6,457 nucleotides of DNA from Actinomycetes bacterium. GTDB lineage: Bacteria > Actinomycetota > Coriobacteriia > Coriobacteriales > JAEZXW01. The notes below the pieces were generated by a model. That model was not told where the DNA came from and searched no databases. It saw nothing but the letters and a program-made list of their open reading frames with translations. The position numbers and the translations under genes were made by a program. The stretch is from the NCBI GenBank assembly GCA_023419515.1, contig JAEZXW010000075.1:1-6457 (forward strand). Direction: 5' to 3'. Of the stretch, positions 1-5,944 are shown one piece after another (within the stretch, counting starts at the first letter, position 1; every line of letters starts with the position of its first letter).

Positions 1-463
1 CCTCAGGCCAAATGGCTTTAAGCTGCTCGCGCAGGAACGGCGAGCACTCCTGGATCTCATGAGCTTTGGGATTGCGATTGCCTGGCGGTCGGCATTTAAC
101 CACATTACAGATATAGATCTCATCGCGCGTGAGCCCCGCTCGCTCAAGCAAGTCGTCGAGCACGGCGCCGGATCTTCCCACAAAAGGCTTACCCTGTTCA
201 TCCTCAGTTTTACCGGGAGCCTCTCCGATAATTACAACGCGAGCCTTTGGGCTTCCTGCTCCAAAAACGATGTGGGTGCGCCCTTCGTGAAGCTCACAGC
301 GCTTGCAATCACCCAAATGCTTGCGAATCTGCACGAGGCTCGCCTCAGCCAAAGCCGGCGATCCTACGCCAGCGTGCTGCACATTCAAATCAAGGGCAAT
401 ACGATTTTTACTTGGCCGTCTGACCCGCGTTTTTTGTGGGTGAGATGAACTCGCGCTAGACAT
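1..463 (-). CDS. Family 4 (iron-sulfur) uracil-DNA glycosylase, 5' part; 3' end lies outside the window
   Basis: The product removes uracil from DNA, as the first step of base excision repair of deaminated cytosine. I read 154 residues from the ATG at 463-461 to the window edge. Residues 80-84 read GEAPG; the Glu in this motif points to family 4 rather than family 5, which has GLAPG. The motif continues with QGKPFVGRSG at 90-99. Four cysteines, C53, C56, C124 and C140, have the spacing of the family's 4Fe-4S ligands, with C124 inside NVVKCRPPGNRNP. The C-terminal HP[S/A]P-type motif would lie beyond the window. The start is uncertain. The ATG overlaps the alr stop by 8 nt and has no clear Shine-Dalgarno, so it would rely on translational coupling, and it leaves about 50 residues before the first cysteine. 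A GTG at 334-332 (V44), preceded by GAGGCGAG, would give an N-terminus closer to short family members. Function is confident; the start is not. Confidence 0.93.
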   Translation of the reverse strand, partial: MSSASSSHPQKTRVRRPSKNRIALDLNVQHAGVGSPALAEASLVQIRKHLGDCKRCELHEGRTHIVFGAGSPKARVVIIGEAPGKTEDEQGKPFVGRSGAVLDDLLERAGLTRDEIYICNVVKCRPPGNRNPKAHEIQECSPFLREQLKAIWPE

Positions 464-1613
464 AGATTCGATCGAGGCGACGACCGAAGGTGCAGGCAAG
501 CTCGTGCGTATTGGTCTCAAGCTGCACAGCCATATCCTCAAGGCTGTTTTCTTCGGCGCCATCTTTCCCGACGATCGTCACGGTATCGCCGTAGTGAATC
601 TCCGGAATTGGATGCAAACGCGCGGTGTTCGCGTCAATCTCAACCATGCATTGATCCATGCAGATACGACCCACCTGACGAACCCGATTACCTGCAAAAA
701 TAAAGTCATAGTGATTTGAGAGCGAACGACGCAAACCATCGGCATAACCAAGCGGCAGTGTTGCAATTTGTACGTGTTTAGGCACGCGATAGGTCAGCCC
801 GTATGAGACCCCCTCACCAATCGCTGGGCGCTTGACGCAGGTTGCACGGGCACGAATGCTCATCGCGGGATGAAGCTCAACGCGCTGCAGTTCTGGCGGC
901 ACCGGCTGCAAGCCATAGAGTGCAATGCCACAGCGCACCATATCAAAATGAGCTTCAGGATAAAGTACGGTTGCTGCTGAGTTTGCTGCGTGTACAATGC
1001 CTGGATCAAATCCGGACTCTCGCATGAGATCGATAACCTCGTTAAAGCGTTTAAGTTGCAACCTAAAATCCCAGTCATCAGGCATATCTGCCGTTGCAAA
1101 GTGAGTGAAAGTTCCCCAAATCTCAAGGCCGCGGTGAAAATCTATCTGGCGTACAAAGTCCAAGACATCGTGATGATTAACGCCAATGCGATTCATACCG
1201 GTATCGACCTTGATGTTGATCCGAGCAATCTTATCGAGTTGAACCGCACGCTCTCCCAGTTCAAGAGCAAAGTCTCGGTTATAGACCGCCGGATAAATAT
1301 CGTGCTCAAGCACAGCATCAATCGCACTGCGCGGAGGCTCTGCTAGCAGGATAATCGGGCGTTTGATGCCGCCCTCACGAAGCTCGATACCCTCTTTGAC
1401 TGTCGCAACGCCAAAGCAATCAGCGCCCGCATCACGCGCAGCCTTTGCAACAGGAACCGCACCATGTCCGTAGGCATCTGCCTTGACCACTGCCATAAAT
1501 TTGGTGTTAACCTTGGTCAGGTTTTTGAGAATGCGAACGTTTTTTCTGATCGCCCCCAAATCAATCTCTGCCCATGACCAACGATCATCAGGATTGAGCG
1601 GCATACGTCCCAT
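456..1613 (-). CDS. alr: Alanine racemase (PLP-dependent)
   Basis: The enzyme interconverts L- and D-alanine in the cytosol, supplying D-Ala for the peptidoglycan stem peptide. The 385-residue product is of normal family length. The N-terminal TIM-barrel domain carries the PLP lysine K44 in VVKADAYGHG. It also has KVDTGMNRIG (K135, R142, matching the usually carbamylated Lys and the Arg that orients the cofactor), THFA at 170-173, NS at 211-212, and R227 in RCGIALYG, which faces the pyridine nitrogen. The C-terminal beta domain carries the second catalytic base Y271 in VSYG, GYADG at 289-293, and CMDQ at 318-321. All key residues are present, so an active enzyme is expected. I chose the ATG at 1613 because AGAGAGGA lies 9 nt upstream. 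A TTG seven codons further out would begin almost on top of that ribosome-binding site. The gene lies 72 nt after nnr and overlaps the downstream glycosylase gene by 8 nt. Confidence 0.97.
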   Translation of the reverse strand: MGRMPLNPDDRWSWAEIDLGAIRKNVRILKNLTKVNTKFMAVVKADAYGHGAVPVAKAARDAGADCFGVATVKEGIELREGGIKRPIILLAEPPRSAIDAVLEHDIYPAVYNRDFALELGERAVQLDKIARINIKVDTGMNRIGVNHHDVLDFVRQIDFHRGLEIWGTFTHFATADMPDDWDFRLQLKRFNEVIDLMRESGFDPGIVHAANSAATVLYPEAHFDMVRCGIALYGLQPVPPELQRVELHPAMSIRARATCVKRPAIGEGVSYGLTYRVPKHVQIATLPLGYADGLRRSLSNHYDFIFAGNRVRQVGRICMDQCMVEIDANTARLHPIPEIHYGDTVTIVGKDGAEENSLEDMAVQLETNTHELACTFGRRLDRIYV

Positions 1614-1622
1614 AACGGCTAT

Positions 1623-1630
1623 TCCTCTCT
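1623..1630 (-). promoter_or_regulatory. Shine-Dalgarno of alr
   Basis: AGAGAGGA on the minus strand lies 9 nt before the ATG at 1613. It supports that start over the TTG at 1634, which would give seven extra residues but has the purine tract inside its own first codons. Confidence 0.75.
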
Positions 1631-1685
1631 GCAAAACTCGCAGGTCTCATTCACAAGTTGACTCGTAGCTCACACACGTCTGCAG

Positions 1686-3314
1686 TTATCTCTCTTGCGA
1701 AAGCTCACTCTCACGCTCGACACAACGAGCAATAATATCTTCCTCAAACTGGTCGCAGGCAAGGCCAATCTCCATGAGAAGATCTGAGGCGATAAGCCCA
1801 CGCCTACCAACACGTGCAACTGCCTGGTGCCCAGCGCGCCCATGGAGCGCAACCGCCGCGGCAACTGAGCGACTCACGTCTTCTGGATAGCCTGCATCCT
1901 GTGCCAGAAGCGCACCGATCATGCCACTCAAAACATCTCCGGTACCAGCACTGGCAAGCGCCGATGGTCCTGGCTCAACAATCAATCGCACATCACGCGA
2001 AACAACCGCAGTTCTCGACCCCTTGGCCACACAGACAAGATCGCGCTGATCAAATGAGGCCATGAGCTTTGCTGCAGCTTCGACACGCTCTGCGAGGTGC
2101 TCTAAGCGAGTTGCCTGCGTTAAAAAGCGCGTAAGCTCGCCAACGTGCGGAGTGAGCACCGTGGGCGCCTCGCGATCAAAAAGGCGCTTAAGGAGAGCAA
2201 CATCATCATGATAAAGTCCTGCAAGACTCGCCAGCCCTCCCGCATCGATCACGCAGGCAGCGTCTGACTCCAACAGCCTCATCATCAGCACACGGGTATT
2301 TGAACCAGGCATCATGCCAGGACCGGCAACGACCGCGTGCGCCTTTTTGAGATGAGGCTCAAGCGTCGCAAATGCTTTGACAGGATCATGCTCATCAAAG
2401 CCAACGACTACGATCGTATCGAGCTTGTAGCGACAAAGCTCAGCGATCTCGTGTGGCACGGCCAACACCACATAGCCAGCGCCTGATCGTGCTGCCGCCT
2501 TTGCCGCTAAAATCGCAGCTCCAGGATATTGAACAGAACCACCTACCACAAGAACAGTGCCGCGAGAGTACTTGTGCACGTCATCATCAAACTCAGGTAA
2601 AGCGCCCAGATAATCGTGGTCTTCCAACGTATACGCGAGGGCATACTCATCGATGAGCTCACTCGCATCAACGAGCGGCGCAAGCGCTAAATCACCCACA
2701 ACATGCTGGGCAGCACTCGACAACAACCCAGGCTTAAGCGCAATCATCGTCACGGTTTTATCGGCGACAAAACACAGGTCTGCCACCTCACCTGTTTGAC
2801 CATCAAAGCCAGTTGGCACATCGACCGAAACTGTTTTGACATGCAGGTGGCGATCCACCGCTTCGATCCAGCGGGTATAGGGCTCGCCTACCAGCCCGAT
2901 AGAGCCAGTGCCAAGCATCGCATCGACCACGATAACAGCATCTGTCAGAATTTGATCAAGAGTATAATCATCGGGATCGATCGTAATCGCAAGGCCAAGC
3001 TCAACAACCTTGAGCGCCGCCTCGCGAGCAATGTCGCTTTTGATCTTGTCGGGTAAAATAGCCGAGACAACATGAACCTCATACCCGTGAGCGGCCAAAA
3101 CATCGGCGGCTACCCAACCATCACCCCCGTTGTTGCCAGGACCAGCAAGTATGACGATAGTGCCTTCAGAGCCAGGAAGCTCGGCCATGAGATGAGCAGC
3201 TGCATGGGCAACCTCGGTACCCGCCAGCCGCATGAGCTCAGCAAGAGACACGCCTTCGCGCGCGATACCGTCTTCGAGTAGGGGCATCTGAGTAACGCTC
3301 ACAACTGGCTGCAT
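1686..3314 (-). CDS. nnr: Bifunctional NAD(P)H-hydrate epimerase / ADP-dependent NAD(P)H-hydrate dehydratase
   Basis: This metabolite-repair enzyme acts on NADHX and NADPHX, the hydrated and inactive forms of NAD(P)H. The N-terminal YjeF_N domain interconverts the R and S epimers; the C-terminal ribokinase-like domain dehydrates the S form using ADP. The product has 542 residues, normal for the fused protein. Epimerase signatures are GPGNNGGDG at 58-66, VDAMLGTG at 130-137 with D131, and VDVPTGFDG at 164-172. Dehydratase signatures are HKYSRG at 247-252, GGS at 258-260, GPGM at 331-334, TPHVGE at 388-393, KGSRTAV at 431-437, and AGTGDVLSG at 456-464 with the expected catalytic D460. One departure is VIDAGGL at 355-361, where the family usually has DADxL. 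The ATG at 3314 is chosen because AGAAGGGA lies 9 nt upstream; a GTG ten codons earlier lacks this support. The gene lies between acpS and alr, with gaps of 145 and 72 nt. Confidence 0.96.
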   Translation of the reverse strand: MQPVVSVTQMPLLEDGIAREGVSLAELMRLAGTEVAHAAAHLMAELPGSEGTIVILAGPGNNGGDGWVAADVLAAHGYEVHVVSAILPDKIKSDIAREAALKVVELGLAITIDPDDYTLDQILTDAVIVVDAMLGTGSIGLVGEPYTRWIEAVDRHLHVKTVSVDVPTGFDGQTGEVADLCFVADKTVTMIALKPGLLSSAAQHVVGDLALAPLVDASELIDEYALAYTLEDHDYLGALPEFDDDVHKYSRGTVLVVGGSVQYPGAAILAAKAAARSGAGYVVLAVPHEIAELCRYKLDTIVVVGFDEHDPVKAFATLEPHLKKAHAVVAGPGMMPGSNTRVLMMRLLESDAACVIDAGGLASLAGLYHDDVALLKRLFDREAPTVLTPHVGELTRFLTQATRLEHLAERVEAAAKLMASFDQRDLVCVAKGSRTAVVSRDVRLIVEPGPSALASAGTGDVLSGMIGALLAQDAGYPEDVSRSVAAAVALHGRAGHQAVARVGRRGLIASDLLMEIGLACDQFEEDIIARCVERESELSQER

Positions 3315-3323
3315 TGGTTGACA

Positions 3324-3331
3324 TCCCTTCT
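3324..3331 (-). promoter_or_regulatory. Shine-Dalgarno of nnr
   Basis: AGAAGGGA on the minus strand ends 9 nt before the ATG at 3314. It decides the nnr start, since the upstream in-frame GTG at 3344 would place this tract inside the coding region. Confidence 0.75.
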
Positions 3332-3432
3332 TGCTCACGGTCACTACCCACGCTCATGTTGACATCAGACCGACGTCGCATAGCTACATCGGCCAGCGAA
3401 GCGCCCCGTCGCACGAGCTGCTGTGCGGTCTT

Positions 3433-3448
3433 AACACCTTTTGGTGTT
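3433..3448 (-). other. Perfect short stem-loop just downstream of acpS
   Basis: On the transcript strand, AACACC and GGTGTT form a perfect 6-bp stem with an AAAA loop, beginning 11 nt past the acpS stop codon. No run of T follows (the next bases are AAGACC), so it does not look like a complete intrinsic terminator. It could slow polymerase, protect the upstream message end, mark a processing site, or act as a DNA palindrome for a regulator. It lies in the 145-nt acpS-nnr gap, the longest spacer in the window. Chance remains possible for a stem this short. Confidence 0.35.
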
Positions 3449-3459
3449 GATGCTTTACC

Positions 3460-4011
3460 CTATTGATCCATCACCAAGTGGCGAACTTCCTTGAACGATT
3501 TTTCAAGCTCATGTGCAGCGCTCACCACATCTTTTTTGGGACGCGCGCAATCGGGAGTGAGAGCCACCACGTTGGCAACAGCATGGGTCTGAGTATAAGA
3601 CAACGACACCGCCAGTGTGGTCACCGACTGTTCATCGGCAAGATGCTGGAGCTGTTGATCGAGGGTAATAAAAAAACCGCCTTTGTCTTGCGCCTCAACG
3701 CTAATGGCATGAAACTCAACGCGCTTATCAGGCACACCAAGCGCCTTGAGTACCGCCTGCTTTGCCGCAAAACAACCGGCATAATATGCCTGCGGTCGAG
3801 GACAGCGCGAGCACCAATACTGCTCGGCTGAGGTCAAAAGCTTGTCGACAATGGCGGGTCTGCGCTCGATCGCACGGGCAAACCGACTGAGCTCAACCAT
3901 GTTGACACCCACGCCAACGATGCGCCCGCTCTTATCGGGCTTGCTGGCGTTGAGTGAATCGGTTGCCACCGGCAAATCAGTTGCCTCGATCTTATCGGCC
4001 TGATCAGACAC
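3460..4011 (-). CDS. acpS: Holo-[acyl-carrier-protein] synthase family protein with altered metal-binding residues
   Basis: AcpS normally transfers 4'-phosphopantetheine from CoA to a serine of acyl carrier protein, using Mg2+. The family core is recognisable: GVGVNMVELSRF at 33-44, AGCFAAKQAVLKALG at 78-92, and AVSLSYTQTHAVA at 134-146. However, N37 stands where the family has the metal ligand Asp (Asp8 in Bacillus subtilis), and Q85 stands where it has the ligand Glu (Glu58). C80 replaces the usual Arg of GRFAAKEA, GVP at 92-94 replaces the GTG loop, and Y139 replaces the His of S[IL][ST]HT. R43, K84 and K89 are kept. At 183 residues it is longer than the usual ~120, with about 29 extra residues at the N-terminus and a Lys/Glu-rich C-terminal tail of about 30. 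The GTG start follows the glmS stop by 8 nt, with a weak GTAGGA nearby, suggesting coupled translation. The frame is intact. Family membership is likely, but activity as an ordinary AcpS is doubtful. Confidence 0.82.
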   Translation of the reverse strand: MSDQADKIEATDLPVATDSLNASKPDKSGRIVGVGVNMVELSRFARAIERRPAIVDKLLTSAEQYWCSRCPRPQAYYAGCFAAKQAVLKALGVPDKRVEFHAISVEAQDKGGFFITLDQQLQHLADEQSVTTLAVSLSYTQTHAVANVVALTPDCARPKKDVVSAAHELEKSFKEVRHLVMDQ

Positions 4012-4019
4012 GATGATTC

Positions 4020-5858
4020 CTACTCAACTGTCACGCATTTTGCGAGGTTGCGCGGCTGATCGACATCACAGCCACGGGCTCGAGCGATTGCACGAGCATA
4101 AAATTGCAGCGGCACAATGGCCAAAAGCGGCGTCAGGTAGTCAGGCGCAGGTTCGATAGCAAGCACGCTTTTTGCGAACGCTTTGATCTCCTCATCACCT
4201 TTAGTAGCAACGCAGATCACGTTAGCACCGCGAGCGACAATTTCTTGGACATTTGAAAACGTCTTGCTGTACAGGTGATCCTGAGGCAGGATCACGACGA
4301 CAGGATAATCCTGCTCAATAAGGGCAATCGAACCGTGTTTGAGCTCACCTGCCGGATACGCCTCAGCATGCAGATAGCTGATCTCCTTGAGCTTAAGCGC
4401 ACCCTCTTGAGCGGTTGGATAGTTGCACGAACGGCCAATAAAGAGTGTTGATTTTGCATGCTCACTGTAGACCGCAGCTGCCTCTGCCTCTTCGCGCAGC
4501 GTCAGCGCTTGAGCAAGAAGCTCAGGCGTGCGCTTGAACTCGCCAAAGATCTCATTGATCTCTTCGCTCGTTAAGGTCTCATGCTCTTGCGCCAAGAAAA
4601 GCGCGAGAAACATCAGGGCTAGCACCTGTGCGGTAAACGACTTGGTTGCCGCCACTGAAACTTCTGGGCCTGCCTTCATATAGATGACGCCATCGCTCTC
4701 GCGGGCGGCAGTTGATCCTAAGACGTTGGTGCAAGCAAAAACTTTGGCTCCCATTTTGCGCAGCTTAGCTGCAGCATTGAGGGTATCTGCCGTCTCACCC
4801 GACTGCGTGACAACCACACAGAGCGTGCTTTCGCCCACATAAACATCGCGGTAGTTAAACTCACTGGCAACCTCAACCTCAACAGGCACATGCACCCATT
4901 TTTCGATGAGATATTTGCTCACGAGTGCCGCATGATAGCTTGTGCCGCAAGCGATCATATACACGCGATCAATTGCCTTGATCTGCTCACTCGTCAAATT
5001 GACTCCATCGAGCACGATTTTGCCATCCATCATGCGATCCTTGAGTAGGCGCTCTGCGACCTCGGGCTGCTCCATGATCTCCTTGAGCATGAAGTCCTCA
5101 TACCCCTCAGCGTTGGTCGCGGTGACCTCCCAGTCGATCTGGAGAGTGCTTGGCTCACAGGAATTACCCTGTTCATCAAAGACTTTAATCGCGCCATCCT
5201 CAAACAGAGTGGCAAACTGGCCATTTTCGAGGGTGTAGACCTCTCGTGTGACCTCAAGCAGAGCAGTCAAATCGCTTGCGACATAAGCACCGTTTGGCGT
5301 ACTCGCCAGCACAATAGGTGAGCCATTGCGAGCAACGGCAAGACGATCGGGCTGATCCTGATGCATTACGACAATGCCGTAGGTACCCTCAACGCGAGCA
5401 ATCGCCTCCATGAGCGCCGTGCTGATGTCGCCGGTCTTTTTGAATGCGCGAGAAACAAGGTGGGCAACCACTTCTGAATCAGTCTCAGAAGCAAAGACCA
5501 CCCCGTCTGCTTCGAGCTCCTCTTTAAGCTCGAGATGATTTTCGATAATACCGTTGTGCACGAGCGCGAGCGTACCCTCGCTGTTTGCATGTGGATGGGC
5601 GTTGTTTTGCGTAGGCGCGCCATGGGTTGCCCAGCGCGTGTGTGCGATACCGCGCGTGCCTTCGATCTGCGTTTGACTGCAGAGAGAAACGAGTTCAGCA
5701 ACCTTGCCAGCCTGCTTCTTGATCGTGATCGCCTGCTGATCGGGCGCCATCACAGCGATGCCTGCTGAGTCATACCCGCGATACTCAAGGCGCTTTAAGC
5801 CCTCAAGCAAAAACGGAGTGACCTGCTGATTGCCAATATAACCAACGATACCGCACAT
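4020..5858 (-). CDS. glmS: Glutamine--fructose-6-phosphate aminotransferase (isomerizing)
   Basis: GlmS makes glucosamine-6-phosphate from fructose-6-phosphate and glutamine, the first committed step to UDP-GlcNAc, peptidoglycan and amino sugars. The 612-residue product is close to the 609 of E. coli. The N-terminal Ntn glutaminase domain starts with MCGIVGYIG, so Met removal would expose the nucleophile Cys. It contains HTRWATHG at 73-80, HNGIIENH at 101-108 and SETDSE at 124-129. Two SIS domains follow. The first has CGTSYHAA and TQSGETADT; the second has EISYLHAEAY from E492, LKHG with H508, and the C-terminal tail DQPRNLAKCVTVE with K607. These three match E. coli Glu488, His504 and Lys603 (numbered from the mature Cys). 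All catalytic residues are present. The start is fixed by the required Cys2 and by GAAAGGA 5 nt upstream; the in-frame GTG at 5915 would bury the Cys. It follows glmM, which acts on its product. Confidence 0.98.
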   Translation of the reverse strand: MCGIVGYIGNQQVTPFLLEGLKRLEYRGYDSAGIAVMAPDQQAITIKKQAGKVAELVSLCSQTQIEGTRGIAHTRWATHGAPTQNNAHPHANSEGTLALVHNGIIENHLELKEELEADGVVFASETDSEVVAHLVSRAFKKTGDISTALMEAIARVEGTYGIVVMHQDQPDRLAVARNGSPIVLASTPNGAYVASDLTALLEVTREVYTLENGQFATLFEDGAIKVFDEQGNSCEPSTLQIDWEVTATNAEGYEDFMLKEIMEQPEVAERLLKDRMMDGKIVLDGVNLTSEQIKAIDRVYMIACGTSYHAALVSKYLIEKWVHVPVEVEVASEFNYRDVYVGESTLCVVVTQSGETADTLNAAAKLRKMGAKVFACTNVLGSTAARESDGVIYMKAGPEVSVAATKSFTAQVLALMFLALFLAQEHETLTSEEINEIFGEFKRTPELLAQALTLREEAEAAAVYSEHAKSTLFIGRSCNYPTAQEGALKLKEISYLHAEAYPAGELKHGSIALIEQDYPVVVILPQDHLYSKTFSNVQEIVARGANVICVATKGDEEIKAFAKSVLAIEPAPDYLTPLLAIVPLQFYARAIARARGCDVDQPRNLAKCVTVE

Positions 5859-5863
5859 AGTTT

Positions 5864-5870
5864 TCCTTTC
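5864..5870 (-). promoter_or_regulatory. Shine-Dalgarno of glmS
   Basis: GAAAGGA on the minus strand lies 5 nt before the ATG at 5858. It agrees with the requirement that Cys be residue 2 of GlmS and argues against the upstream GTG at 5915. Confidence 0.7.
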
Positions 5871-5885
5871 GCACACAGGGCTCAA

Positions 5886-5905
5886 GGCACAAGCACTCTT
5901 GCGCC
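5886..5905 (-). other. RNA stem-loop in the glmM-glmS spacer
   Basis: On the transcript strand, GGCGCAAG and CTTGTGCC can form an 8-bp stem with one G-U pair and an AGTG loop. It lies in the 86-nt spacer, 27 nt before the glmS start. No T-run follows, so it is not a standard terminator. A processing, stability or attenuation role in adjusting GlmS relative to GlmM is possible, but nothing in the sequence proves it. Confidence 0.35.
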
Positions 5906-5944
5906 ATACCCTCACTGAGCTCCTGTCACGAGCTTATCTCGCGT

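Noticed and set aside
59..448. 129-codon open frame on the plus strand
   Set aside because: It lies entirely antisense to the uracil-DNA glycosylase, whose motifs are unmistakable, and its translation resembles no family I know.
990..1346. 118-codon open frame on the plus strand, plus other plus-strand frames within alr, nnr, acpS and glmS
   Set aside because: All are antisense to clear enzymes and have no recognisable motifs or convincing ribosome-binding sites; they are by-products of codon use on the other strand.
3315..3344. Upstream GTG start of nnr adding 10 residues
   Set aside because: The strong AGAAGGGA tract lies inside this extension, 9 nt before the ATG at 3314.
3317..3390. TTGACA sequences on the plus strand as -35 promoter boxes
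   Set aside because: No good TATAAT-like -10 box lies about 17 nt downstream of either copy, and no plus-strand gene follows.
5859..5915. Upstream GTG start of glmS adding 19 residues
   Set aside because: It would place the essential nucleophile Cys internally; the ATG before Cys has its own Shine-Dalgarno.
5859..5944. glmS ribozyme/riboswitch before glmS
   Set aside because: The spacer is only 86 nt, shorter than the ribozyme core with its supporting stems, and I see no matching conserved core; only a simple stem-loop is present.
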